Assembly (NCBI GenBank): GCA_028023455.1
Contig: JAQFVV010006208.1
Location: 9,840,963-9,904,962 of the forward strand
Reading direction: 5' to 3'
DNA: 64,000 nucleotides
From: Epiperipatus broadwayi
Lineage: Eukaryota > Onychophora > Udeonychophora > Euonychophora > Peripatidae
A program made the position numbers and the translations under genes. Under the pieces are notes generated by a model. That model had not been told where the DNA came from. It did not search any database and was given only the letters and a program-made list of their open reading frames with translations. Numbering within the stretch: position 1 is the first letter of the stretch; every line of letters starts with the position of its first letter. Below, piece by piece: positions 22,680 to 33,649 of this stretch.

Positions 22680-23447
22680 TCATTGAATGTTCTTAATGAG
22701 ATTCCATGTTTCATAAAATCTTGAGTTGGAAATTAGCAGTTTGTCACGATTCTTCATTTTTTGTAGTTTCCTAATGGTAAAAGCCTCTTCATCGAAAGCA
22801 TTGGTGTTGAATATTTTTCTGCACCTTACAGTCCAAATTGCATAGTTTATGAATAATGACAATCTGATTGTGGTAATTGATCTTGTTCTTATGCTGTCAT
22901 TGAGTGATATGACTAAGTAATAGTCAATGTTGAGGTTCTTGGTAATTGTACTTCTTGTGATCCAGAGACCAGGGCATGAGCGTATCAGATGTTCAAATGT
23001 TTTTTCATGCCTATGACAGAGAGAACAAATAGGATCAATTTTAATAATGCCTCTCTTATATGCAAGAAACCAGTTGGTACTTACTGAATTGATGTTGATT
23101 TTAAGTACAAAATCCAAGTATTTAGGCTCCATGCTCCAGAAGCTGAAGAGAGTCATGAGTTTTTTATTGGGAGTCCCCAACTTGGGACATATGTCGATGT
23201 TGACTGGATGTATTAGTCTGCAGGCTTCCCATATCTTGATTCGATTGTCAAATGTGTTATGGGTGATGACCATGTATTTTTTAATCAGCTCAATTGATGA
23301 GTCTATGAAGTTCTTAGCTCTAGGCAGCGGTCTATCAGTAGGAATTACTGGCTCCAAAATCTGCTCGCATCCTAAGGTTTTGATTATTATTGAGATAAAG
23401 TTGAAAGTTTTCTGTACTGCAATAGCCTGGAGAGAATGCAGGGACAA
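22680..23447 (-). CDS. LINE ORF2 C-terminal part with CCHC-type finger
   Basis: 255 codons with no stops. Near residues 136-155 it contains PICSLCHRHEKTFEHLIRSC, the C-x2-C-x7-H-x4-C finger found after the reverse transcriptase in several LINE clades. It is flanked by LINE-like F.LKIN.... and AIWTVRCRKIF segments that are mirrored in the ORF at 25675-26268. It is the C-terminal third of a LINE polyprotein; the reverse transcriptase lies upstream in another frame (23742-24125), so the copy is not functional as it stands. The start is arbitrary because the ORF is internal. Confidence 0.75.
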   Translation of the reverse strand: MSLHSLQAIAVQKTFNFISIIIKTLGCEQILEPVIPTDRPLPRAKNFIDSSIELIKKYMVITHNTFDNRIKIWEACRLIHPVNIDICPKLGTPNKKLMTLFSFWSMEPKYLDFVLKININSVSTNWFLAYKRGIIKIDPICSLCHRHEKTFEHLIRSCPGLWITRSTITKNLNIDYYLVISLNDSIRTRSITTIRLSLFINYAIWTVRCRKIFNTNAFDEEAFTIRKLQKMKNRDKLLISNSRFYETWNLIKNIQ

Positions 23448-23741
23448 ACCATTGTATTTCTTATGTTGTTACATGCACTTAATGCTAAATGCAGTAACTT
23501 TGCCTTTCCAGAATAATCTCGCTGCAAGAGTGTTTACTTTTCTGACAAATGTTTTGGTAAGTTAGATGATTGGCACATAATAATTTATTTTGGCCATAAT
23601 TTTCATATTCAATATGGCTACTTTCCCAGATAGGGATAGATAGACTTTGGATAATTTTTGGGTTAAGTTTTCCATTGATAATTGGATTTCATTATGTATG
23701 TCTTTTTGACATTTGGGTATGTGTTTTGGCAAGTGCAAATC

Positions 23742-24125
23742 CTAGAAATTTTTGAGGCTCTGCTTTGAACTTAGATGCAGTTTTTTTCCATTACAGATCT
23801 TCCATGTTGCAGATTTCAATGGATTTATTAAGAGATCGAATTTACTGGAATACCATTCCAAGATGGAGTTAAGCTGAATGAGAAAATTTGATGATGGGAG
23901 AAAAACAAAGATATCGTCCATGTATGCAATCACATTGATCGTTTTAGTCAGTCTAGGTATATATATATTTATGCCAGAAAGCTGTTGTTCTATAGCCTTC
24001 AATAGTGGATTGATATAAGTAATAAACATAAGCACACTCAGAGGTAAGCTCTGGGGGATAGAGGCTCCAGGTTTGAAATATGATAACCTACCATTTAGGG
24101 ATACAGTAATTTCTCTGTTGTCCAA
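23742..24125 (-). pseudogene. LINE reverse transcriptase palm fragment (YMDD)
   Basis: 127 codons. Residues near 22-40 resemble the RT motif 'G.PQG.PLS...F..YIN.LL', here reading GASIPQSLPLSVLMFITYIN, so the conserved PQG is altered to PQS. AYMDDIFVF near residue 70 is the catalytic motif with both Asp residues. The segment ends in the thumb region. It is separated from the C-terminal ORF by frameshifts, and its 5' end coincides with the insertion boundary near 24141. Confidence 0.7.
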
Positions 24126-24279
24126 AAGTTTTTGAATGAAACAGCTGTCTTTTATCTCTACTTGACTACAAAACTATGAGAATATTATTGAAAACACAAT
24201 ATTTTCAATTTAAAAAGTGGTGATCATGAATATTTCAGTAGTGCAATTTTCATTGGACCATTCTCCCTATTATTCTCCC

Positions 24280-24785
24280 AATAGGGACTAGTTTCTACTC
24301 ATTTTTAACATTTTCTGGAGAGGTGTAATCATAACTTATGACCAAGGACATGTGAAAAAGTTGTATGACTCTGAGATGCACATTCCCTGCTGAACCAGCA
24401 CTCATCAATTGGGCCAGATCATAATTTCTTACACATATCTTAATCATCGTTCAGTATATATAGATAGGCAATTACTACAGTTTAATTGATGTGCCAAACC
24501 TCACAATTTTGACACAAACTACTTGATGAAAGTAATTAATAATTTTTATTAGTTATTCATTAGAGATTATCCACTTAATGAATAATATTTCTGAAGTCAC
24601 TGCACCATCCTTACACTAGGCAGAGACTGATTTCTACCCACTTTTAACACCCTGTGCAGGGATGTAATCATAAACATATGACCGAAGACATGTATTGTCC
24701 ATTTATTTAATGTAAATAACCAAATAACCATGCAGTATTACAAGTCCTTGTGAATTTTAAAAGTTCATGACAACTAGTATATTTT
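24280..24785. repeat. Family E piece and diverged direct repeats
   Basis: 24335-24470 holds family E boxes ('aaccagcactcatcaattgg'). The stretch 'tttctactcatttttaacat' at about 24292 is repeated as 'tttctacccacttttaacac' at about 24630, each followed by 'gtaatcataa...tatgacc', so a roughly 340-bp unit is partly duplicated. Class unknown. Confidence 0.4.
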
Positions 24786-24787
24786 TC

Positions 24788-25122
24788 AATTTACTAACAA
24801 GAAGAGATTGACAACGCAATATATGAGTAAGAGAACAAATAGTTGTTACTGACCTCATTGAAAAAATTAAAAGACTGAAGTAGAGTTGGGCTGGACATAT
24901 TTGTAGAAGAAATGTTAATAGATGGACAATTGAAATCTTAAACTGAATGTCAAGAGATTGTAAAAGACCCAGAAAGACACCACATGTGAGATGGATGGAT
25001 GAAATAAGAAAGTGTGCAAGGGTAATATGGAGAAAAGAAGCTAAAGATCGGAGAAAATGGATTGAACTTGGAGAGAACTTCATCCTGCAGTCGATTGATA
25101 ATGGTTGTTGATGATGATGACG
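24788..25122 (+). mobile_element. RTE LINE 3' fragment
   Basis: Plus-strand 3' terminus of the RTE LINE. The VTDLIEKIKRLK-, WAGH-, RWTIEIL-, WMDEIRKCA- and WIELGE-coding segments are in order, ending 'cgattgataatggttgttgatgatgatga'. In-frame stops show it is dead. Confidence 0.8.
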
Positions 25123-25644
25123 CAGCACTATATCAGGCACTGTGCTTTGTGCGAATTAATGCAGTAAAATAGTGACAGACTTGAAAATTTCAAAAACTTC
25201 CAAGTTTTCTGGGTCGAAGCTCAACCTGTCCTTTTTAATGCTCAAACATCACATGACTTATCAATCAGTGATGTAATTGTTTTAAAAAAGTTTGACTTAA
25301 TCATTGCAGTATCTTTAAACCTTTTTTTTTTTTTTTAATATTCCAAAATGTATTCACAATCAAATTTTTGTTAGATACTTTATTACGATTTGAAATATAA
25401 AATGGGGATGGGGGGGGGGGGTAAATATTTTAACACTATTTGAAAAATAAAACGAGATTGGGGGGTGGGTGACATTTTAAATCTAAGAACTTGCTTTGAA
25501 TCTTTTAAGACGAAAATATTCAGTTATATAAAAATCACCTGATATTTCTTTCTATTCAATGCAAATGAATGAATGATTTTTCCCGGGGAAAATATACTTA
25601 ACGGCTTTTTCCAAAAAAAAAAAAAGTGTTAAAATAAAAAGTTT

Positions 25645-26570
25645 AAAAATTGATTACTTATATTATGTATAACTTTGTGTACTATTTGTTCATCTTTAAC
25701 CAGATACACATTGATAAGAGTGAACAGAAAACCCTGGATTTGTATAGTAGCAATAATGCAATTGGTATCTATGCGCAAACTAGCCCGTAGATTGAAACTA
25801 GCACCTAAACATACAGACTTCCTTCTCAAAATTAACCTTGGTAGCCTCTCCACTGCTATATTTCTTAATAGAAGAGGCTTCCGCATAGATCCCATATGTT
25901 GTCTCTGTCTTTCCAGCCCAGAAGATATGGACCATATCCTTCGCCTTTGTCCAGTCTGGCAAGGACTAAGACAAAACTTCCAGAAACACATTGATAATAA
26001 TGGTCCAGATCTAACATCTCTTGAAGGGGTTTTAAATAGAGGCATTTTCGCTGAAATCAGGCTCGCCACCTACATAAACTTTGCCATCTGGTTGACCAGA
26101 TGCAAGGTGATTTTTCAAAAATTACCGCTTAACGAAATCAATAACTGCTTCCTCAGCATAATTAAAAATATCCAAGAAACAGACAAGAGAGAGGCCGATC
26201 CATACCTGGTCATACTAACATGGGAATTCACAACTGGTCTAAACAGCACCTCTCCAACCAACCCCTAAATAATTTATATGAAAATATTTATTATGATTTA
26301 ATATCTTATTATGATTTGATAAAACCCTCCAACCATAACTTGCCAAAACAGGGTTTAATAACAAAGGTATTTCGTTATAGACTAGATGATTAATATTCAC
26401 CTTGCATCCACAGGTTATATTCTACTGACTTTTGAATCATTTCTTCTTTGTATATACCACCCTGTAACCTCGTCTAGTTATTTCTTGTTATTTTTATTTT
26501 TTTTATTTTTTTTGTAATCACTTATAGGTCAAATAAAATTATCTTGAAAGAGAAAAATTGATTACTTATA
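25645..26570 (+). mobile_element. 5'-truncated LINE insertion with 18-bp target-site duplication
   Basis: Flanks AAAAATTGATTACTTATA at 25645-25662 and 26553-26570 are identical 18-bp duplications. The insert (25663-26552, 890 bp) holds one ORF (25675-26268) and about 280 bp of 3' sequence ending 'aaataaaattatcttgaaagag', without a long A tail. Identical flanks and an open frame mark a recent insertion. Confidence 0.85.
25675..26268 (+). CDS. LINE polyprotein C-terminus with CCHC-type finger
   Basis: 197 codons. PICCLCLSSPEDMDHILRLC near residues 75-94 is the C-x2-C-x7-H-x4-C finger, and INFAIWLTRCKVIFQ follows, as in the related ORF at 22680-23447. The two proteins are clearly homologous but quite diverged, so they represent different LINE lineages. 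The ORF is truncated at its 5' end by the insertion itself, so its ATG is not a natural start. It lacks the reverse transcriptase and cannot move alone. Confidence 0.75.
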   Translation: MCTICSSLTRYTLIRVNRKPWICIVAIMQLVSMRKLARRLKLAPKHTDFLLKINLGSLSTAIFLNRRGFRIDPICCLCLSSPEDMDHILRLCPVWQGLRQNFQKHIDNNGPDLTSLEGVLNRGIFAEIRLATYINFAIWLTRCKVIFQKLPLNEINNCFLSIIKNIQETDKREADPYLVILTWEFTTGLNSTSPTNP

Positions 26571-26679
26571 AAACTCGCAATGCTTTACCCAAAACCATTG
26601 TTCCGCTATCATAATCTGTGCATGTATATATTAAAAATGTAAATAAAGTTTATTATAAAATATTTGTCTCAAGGTTTAT

Positions 26680-26885
26680 GATGATGGTATATTAGATATG
26701 ATAATACGTTGGACTATTTCCATCATCTATCAGTAATTGTTGAATGTGTAGAATTTAAACTTTTCGAATACAAACAACTTGGTTAGTAGTTACACAAAAA
26801 TAGACACTACCCGAAGAAGAGTGGAGAATACTACTGAAATATTGTGTCATTACTAACCTGTGATGTCTATTTTATTAGTAATAAC
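26680..26885. repeat. Family F fragment
   Basis: Carries 'gataatacgttggactatttcc', 'cttttcgaatacaaacaactt', 'gaagaagagtggagaatac' and 'cattactaacctgtgatgtct', all family F boxes, without the tRNA-like block. Confidence 0.55.
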
Positions 26886-26894
26886 AAACAGACA

Positions 26895-27820
26895 ACACAT
26901 TAAAACTGGCAAAACTCTCAATACAGCAGTGCCACCCGTGCCAACCAGAGTAATCAATGGATGCCAGAAGGTTTGTGAATAAAATCCCTATCTAGTGCCT
27001 ACTCATCCAATATCCCCAGATTAGTTTCTGGCTTGTGGACTTCATCAGTGAGCACCTTGGATCTGATAGTACTGCACCTAGATTTTAGGATCTAATGCAA
27101 CCCTCCAGCAGCCTTTACTTAACTACAAAACTATGAGAACAAAATTGGAAAACACAATAATATTTCAATCCAAGCCCATTAGCTTATATAGTCATATAGA
27201 TCTGAACTCAGACCTATATATTGAATGAGTAGGCACTACATAGGGATTTCATGCACTAACCTTCTGGCATCCATTGATTACTCTGGCTTGCACTGAGTGG
27301 CACTAGTGTATGGAGAGTTTGACCTGTTTTAATAACAGTTATGAGCAAGCATAGGAAATGGTGATCATGTGATGTTTAGTGTTTTAATACCAATACTGCT
27401 TAATAGGAAAGTAGTGGTTATGATTATTTAAAAACCAATGACACCAAAATGTATGGGTACTGAACTGAGTTCAGGCCTGCATGACTATATAAGCTAATGA
27501 GCTTGGATTGAAAATATTGTTTTCAAATTTTGTTCTCATAGTTTTGTAGTTAAGTAGAGATAGAAGGTAGCTGCTGGAGGGTTTCATTAGATCTTAAGAT
27601 CTAGGTGCAATGCTCACAGATCCAAGACTCATCGACGAAGCCCACAAGCCAGACACTAGTCTGGGGATATTGGATGAGTAAGGTACTAGAAAGGGATTTT
27701 ATGTACAAGACTTCTGGCATCCATTGATTACTCTGGCTTGCACTCAGTGGCACTACTGTATGGAGAACTTTGCCTGTTTTAATAACAGTTAAGAGCAAGC
27801 ATATGTGATGTTTAGTGGTT
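26895..27820. repeat. Family A cluster: one forward unit then inverted tandem units
   Basis: The forward unit starts 'aaaactggcaaaactctcaatacag' (about 26902) and includes a hammerhead segment at 27007-27060 (minus; CTGATGA and GAAA intact, but stem II GTC/GCC has a mismatch and the site reads TAATC). From about 27215 the orientation flips. One inverted end lies at about 27220-27330. A complete inverted unit runs to about 27785, with a mutated ribozyme at 27622-27673 (the start of the core reads TCGACGA and GAAA is now GACA). End-to-end distance is about 446 bp. Confidence 0.75.
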
Positions 27821-28015
27821 TAAATAGATAACACCTGAAGAAGAGTGAGAATATTACTAATTGAACCATTGTGTCATTACTAATCTGTGATGTCTATTTG
27901 TTGTGTTATTACTAACAAATTGTTTGTATTTGGAAAGTTTAAATAAAGTTTAAAATTTTCTATACATTCAACATTTACTGATAGATGATGAAAATAATCC
28001 AACGTGTCACGTTTA
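27820..28015 (+). repeat. Family F 3' part
   Basis: Begins 'agataacacctgaagaagag', continues 'tgttattactaacaaattgt' and 'gaaagtttaaataaag', and ends 'ccaacgtgtcacg'. These match the 3' portion of the copy at 52.9 kb. Confidence 0.55.
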
Positions 28016-28270
28016 TTATAAAATTATTGTCATTACCTACAGCCAGTAAGTGTATAATTGTCATCCTTCATTAGTATATTCACTCTAGAAAAATGTACAT
28101 ACAACCTGAATACCTTTGAATGATAATAAAAGATAATAGATGCAAATGAGTTTAGATTTTGCAAAAAGGACTTATATAAAAACGTGAAAATCTATTCATC
28201 ACTGTGCTAATATATTGAATATATATGTAGTCATTAGCAGAGGATTGGCTGGATAATAAATAATCATTAT

Positions 28271-28333
28271 GGATTCATCGCATATACAAGATATACACAG
28301 ATATTGTATATCTTGTATATGCGATGAATCCAC
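28271..28333. repeat. Perfect palindrome, 27-bp arms
   Basis: 'ggattcatcgcatatacaag' and the following 'atatac' are exactly complementary to the right arm ending 'atgcgatgaatcc', around a short AT-rich loop. It could extrude a cruciform; origin unknown. Confidence 0.85.
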
Positions 28334-28544
28334 ACGCTCACACTAAAGAGATAAATATAAAAAAAAATTTAAAAACAGAATGATTTCTTTTGATCATAAA
28401 CGATTTAAAATAATTATCAGAATATTATTAATAAACAATATAAAAGCATTCGATAAGCTTATTTAGGTTTGAAATATCAATAAATAGTATTTCTATACAG
28501 CTATATATACGAGATGATTCATTTTAAATTTATATAAATCATCA

Positions 28545-31500
28545 TTATCATTGCCGACCATTATCAGTCCACTGCAGGATGAAGGTCTCTCCAAGTTAAA
28601 TCCATCTTCTCCGATCTCTAACTTCTCTTCTCCAGATCACCCCTGCACACTTTCTTATTTCATCCATCCATTTCACACGTGATCTCTTTCTGGGTCTTTT
28701 ACAATCTCTTGGAATCCCGTTTAAGATTTCAATTGTTCATCTATTATTATCTCTTTTAGCAATACATCTAGCCTAATTCCACTTTAGTCTTTTAATTCTT
28801 TCAACGATGTCAGTAACACCTGTTTGTTCTCTTACCCATATATTGCGTTTTAGTCTTTTAATTCTTTCAACGATGTCAGTAACACCTGTTTGTTCTCTTA
28901 CCCATATAGTGCGTTTTTGATTACTTTTTGTTACTACTAACATGAATTTGTCCATAATTCTTTGAATGGTTTGAAGTCTCTGTATTGCTCCTCAAATCCA
29001 TAAGTAAGAACTGTTGAAACACATTTATCAAAAACCCTCCTTTTCAAACACATAGGCATATTTCCTTTTAATATAAAAGTTATTTTTATCAAAAGCACTC
29101 CAACCATATTTGAATCTATGATTAATTTCATCCATTATGTTATTTCTACCAAAAGCACTCCAATCAAGTTTGAATCTATAATTAATTTCATCCATTGTTT
29201 CCATCTGTAGTAAATATCTGACCAAGGTATTTGTAGTTGTTAACTTTTTCTAACTCATCATAATCAATCTTTATTTTCATTTTTTGAGAAAATCCATTGA
29301 ACATTACATTAGTCGTTTAAATATATGATTTTTTTTCTAAAGACAGGCTTTTTTCATACCTGCACTCCAATATGTAATATATAGGGGGTTTGAACTCAGA
29401 CATTAACATGACCCTCAACTATCCATGCTATCTCATACTGCTGACACACTTGATCACACACATGTCGAAAAGATAAATAATCACCAATTTATGTATTACA
29501 TGCTAAACCAGCACTCGTCAGTTGGTCCAGATTATCATCTCTACATGTTTACAATCAATGCTCAGTTTATATTAAGATAGCCAATCTTGATACTTTAATA
29601 GACAGGCTGCAATCCACTCCATCTCACAATTCTTTTTAACATTTACCTTTAGTCCTACTATCTTACTTTCATCGGATAACTCTTGCAAATATTTCCTGAA
29701 GTTTTAAAGTATTATTTGCAATTCAACTATATCATCTGTAAATCTAAATGACTTAAACAATCTCCATTTACTTTTACTCCTTTAGCTTCCCATTAATTTC
29801 ACAAAATACTTCATCACTGCTGTAAAAAGTTTTGAAGATATGGAGTCACCCTATTTTACATTCTTCCAAATGTTAATCTTCCTAGTATCATTATGTAATA
29901 TAATTGTTGCTGTTGCATTTTTATAAATATTCTTTAAAATATGACAATATTCTGGATCTACACCTTGATGATCCAATGCTTTAATCATTGAAGAAATGCT
30001 TATAGAATCAAATGCCTTTTCATAACCTACAAATCTAAAGCATAATGGCAACTCATATTCATTGGTCTTTTCTATAACTTCTCTCAATATCTGGATATGA
30101 TCTACTGTACTAAAACCACTTTTAAATCCAGCTTGTTCCTTTGGTTGATTGAAATCCAATGTTCTTAGTAGATAAGTTGTAATTATCTTGGTAAAAATTT
30201 TGTATAAAGCTGATAAAAGATTGATAGGTCTGTAATTTCTAAAAACTTATCACCTTTTTTAAATATTAATATTGCATTTTTTTAATCATCTGGTAGATTC
30301 TTCCAATCATCTTGGTACATCTTTACCATTCAGACATTTGGTATATAACTTTGTCACAGATTTTCCTATTTCTTTAACTTCTTCTTTTAATATATCAATC
30401 ATCATCATTACCTGGAGTTTTTCCCTTTTTCATAAGTTTAATTGCATGTCTAACTTTTTCATTTAAAATCCTGGTCAATTCAGAAGATATAATAGATGTA
30501 GGAGGTACTTGTTCTGTTAGTATATAATTCTTGATAGAACACTTCTACCTATTTCATGATGACATCTCTTTTTAGTAATAGTTCCATCTTTTTTTCTTAT
30601 TGTAAATGTTTCTTCCCAATATCAAACTGTTGATTTAAATTCAAGACTTTTATTCTTTTCTACAGTTTTCCTTGCTTGTTTATAATTATACTTTCTTATA
30701 TCATTATCAACCCTTTTTCACATCATTTTACAAAATTTGAGATATTCAATCCTTCTTAATGCATCATTTTTATATATCTTCATATTCTTTCTTTTCTTCA
30801 TAAATTCTCTAGTCTCAGTAGAAATTTTATTGGTCAATTGTTTTTTTTTTCTACTAGCTATCTTTGTTGCAGTTTCTAAAAATGTAAGAGTTATTTTCCT
30901 ATTAATTTCATTCAAATCTGAATCATTTTCAAAATCTACTAATACTTGAAACTGATTTGCAAACTCATTTAAGTTCATTAGAATGTTTCTGATGATTATA
31001 AATATCAACTGTAAATATTGTTTTTATTAATAATTTTTGTCTCTCTAATTTTGCATTAACATGTATCTCACATTTTACTAATTGATGATCACTTCCTGTG
31101 TTGAATTTATTAAGAACATTACAATCTTGAAATATGTATTTTCTGTTAGTCAAAATATAATCCAATTCTGCTGTATCTTCATTTGGATGCTTCCATGTTC
31201 ATTTCCTTTTAACATTTTTCTCAAAAAAAGAATTCATAATATAAAGTTTTTCTTTTTCTGCAAACTCCATAAATCTATGTTCTCTCTCATTTCTATCATC
31301 ATAACCAAAATTACTTACAGCCCATTTCATCTTTCATTTGTTTACCAATTCTAGCATTAAAGACTCCCATACAATTTTAAAATGTTGTTTGCTCTGATCA
31401 AAAGTCTTTTTTACCTCCATATAAAAATCTTCTACTTCATCACTGTGAGAACGTCCAATATGTGTGTGTTCATAGCAAAGTACAAGTCCACTTTTTAAAT

Positions 31501-32047
31501 CAATTGTCTTTTCACTTTCTTCTAACTTCACAAAGTCCAATAATGTTCAATTAATATAAGACAGTTCCTTTTCCAATTCTTGCAATGTCCCTTCATTTGA
31601 AAGTGATCTACTTAAAATAAAAAGACATCAACAAATTGCAGACTGGGTCTGCAAGCAGAGGATTCTTAGCACTCTTCACCTTCAGCCACCAACACCTTGG
31701 TGGGTGTCTTTACAGTCTCCTAGGAATAAGGGCCATTATATATTTTTGTCTATCATGATTATATATATCTACTAGAAAAAAAATTTCATTCACACACACA
31801 TTCATTCTGCCTCATGAGGTCACTGAGAAGAAAGACCATGGTATTTCTTGATCTTAAACTCAGTGGTAAACCCAAATAACTTCACCATGCTGACTAATTT
31901 GTATTAGTGAGCAGACCATCCATGTTTGTATAATCACATAGTAACAACAGGTGCAATGACAAAAATGATTGGAGTGGACTTTAGGAATATGCCTTGCTCA
32001 GTTCCTTTAAGGCCTCCAAGAGGAATCAAAGGGTCTCCTTTCAGTTG
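28545..32047 (-). mobile_element. RTE-type LINE, near full length but decayed
   Basis: A minus-strand copy collinear with 55858-59019. The 5' untranslated part is at about 31810-32047. The endonuclease region is at about 31540-30965 and includes a GSDHQLVKC segment, the SDH catalytic motif of AP-endonuclease domains. A basic connector lies at 31008-30718 and the reverse transcriptase at 30159-29851 (QAGFKSGFSTVDHIQILREV, VGYEKAFDSI). The C-terminal region runs to 28560 and includes a local tandem duplication of the VTDIVERIKRLK-coding unit (28790-28920). Many frameshifts and stops are present. The 3' end is a short ATC-rich tail. Confidence 0.85.
29375..29640 (-). repeat. Family E repeat inserted in the RTE LINE
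   Basis: Family E boxes ('gggtttgaactcagac', 'gctaaaccagcactcgtcag', 'caatgctcagtttatattaa') interrupt the LINE between its YKYLG-coding region and the palm region. Family E was therefore still moving after this LINE copy was inserted. Confidence 0.55.
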
Positions 32048-33640
32048 TTTGCTTGCAGAAAATTGGTAGTTGGTATATACTTATTTCAATCTTATATTAA
32101 TTTGATACCATAAAATTTTATTGATTTTTTTCTCGTAGGTATTTTAATATTTCTTTCAGAAGATTTAGTATTTTGGATAAATAATTTTGCTTGTTATAAT
32201 TTCACCATTTATCCAGTATTATTTCTTTAATAGTGATGTTGTCTCACAAACAGGAAATTATAATTAGCTTTATTATGCTGTTACAAAAATCAGTTACTCT
32301 CAGGATACAAAACATATAAAGTGAAATAGACAAAAATGTGTGTTTCCGTGTTGTTAAGATATTGAAAGATTACAGTATTATATAAGTCCATTTATTAATC
32401 CATTTTTTATAACAATTCTTCATGTCCATTTATGTTGGTGATTTTACATTACTATCAAAGACTGGGTCCATGTTGATGAAATATTGAAAGATGATATTAT
32501 CTATGACCATTTATGTTGATGATTTTACATTAGTATTACGGACTGCTGATGGTAAATGAATAGATGAAATAATTATAAATTGGGAAAGCTTAGAAAACAG
32601 TAGATGAAAATAAAAATTATCAAACTGTTTAAGAAATCTCACAAGATAGCTTACAATACCCACAGTACCTGTGGTTTTATTGTACAGAAAAAGAAAATAG
32701 TTGCAAAATAAAATCAAAAGGTTATGAGATAAAATTTATATTTGGTATAGCCTTAATTTTTTTAATGATGATACGTATGGAGGCAGATTTTAATCTAAGC
32801 AGGCATACACTCATTAATTATACTTTAAAAATAAACACAAAAAGTTTTTGATAATGATTTTATTTCTCAGAATATATATATATATTATTAATAGGTTAGT
32901 ATGTTCATCTAGCTACTTTCTAGTACCACTATAAAATAATCAGTTTAATCACACATAGACAGTTCTTTATAGAGTTTGATTCTATGACAAGGCCTTATTA
33001 AAGTTCTCCATTTCAATCTAATAACTTTCTCCACCAGCATTTTCATAGGTATTACACTACTCACTGACATCTTTGACTCAGTCTAATTAGTTTTGAATGC
33101 ATTTCTCCTTATATTAAATTCTACAGACATTTTTTAAAACTGCTAATTTGCATAAATATTTCATTACTATCTGTATGCAAATTATAATGTCCAGATTAAT
33201 TTGCACTTTGCATAATTTTACTTATTCTATATTTCTTTATTTATAGAGTGACTGCAATAACTTTTGGATTGACCAGTTATGAACTTAAACACACACATAT
33301 ATATGCAACTTTATTTATACCACTCCAGTCAATATATAGCACTGCCTCCTCTTCACTCTAGAAGTAAGTCTCTTTCATAAGAAATAATCTTGTAATTTCT
33401 TTGGCATATGTCTTTCTCTGGAAGATTTCAAGAAAGGTAATTTTCCTCTCCTGCTCAGCTTTTCTTTTTCTTGTCCTAGCTGTTAATCATTATTTATCTC
33501 TGTAGGTGTATACTGAATTGAAGAATTTTATTCTATACTTATTTTAGTGTTGTGTTCATATATATATCCACTTTAACATTATCATTATCTGTTAAAGAAT
33601 CTTCAATGCGAGTAGTAACTGAATTTATATTCGCATTTAT
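32048..33640. other. AT-rich DNA; diverged direct repeats near 32.4-32.55 kb
   Basis: 'ccatttatgttggtgattttacatta' (about 32423) recurs as 'ccatttatgttgatgattttacatta' (about 32507), giving an imperfect roughly 85-bp tandem unit. No gene was recognised in the rest. Confidence 0.45.
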
Positions 33641-33649
33641 AAATTTCAA

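Larger units (their letters stand above)
21785..24141 (-). mobile_element. LINE, 5'-truncated, with minisatellite 3' region
   Basis: A minus-strand non-LTR retrotransposon flanked by a 14-bp target-site duplication (CAGCTGTCTTTTAT at 21771-21784 and 24142-24155). It contains part of a reverse transcriptase with the YMDD active site (23742-24125), a frameshifted linker, an intact C-terminal ORF ending at 22680, a 59-bp minisatellite (22033-22673) and about 250 bp of AT-rich 3' end. There is no long A tail. Clade not determined. Confidence 0.8.
21567..24275 (-). repeat. Family A copy split by a LINE insertion
   Basis: The left part 21567-21784 runs from 'aaaacaggcaaaattctcc' through a hammerhead segment (21674-21728, minus) to 'cagctgtcttttat'. 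The right part resumes at 24142 with the same 'cagctgtcttttat' and continues 'ctctacttgactacaaaact' to about 24275. The ribozyme has CTGACGA and GGC/GCC stem II, but GAAG replaces GAAA, so A15.1 is changed. The 14-bp duplication marks the LINE insertion. Confidence 0.8.

Noticed and set aside
23047-23565. 172-codon plus-strand open frame
   Set aside because: It is the antisense shadow of the LINE ORF on the minus strand (22680-23447), which has the recognisable finger motif.
27960-28015. Hammerhead-like string CTGATAGATGATG...GAAAATAATCC at the family F end
   Set aside because: The core would need CTGANGA directly followed by a paired stem II. Here no stem II forms, and the flanks do not pair as stem I in this or the 14.7, 26.7 and 52.7 kb copies.
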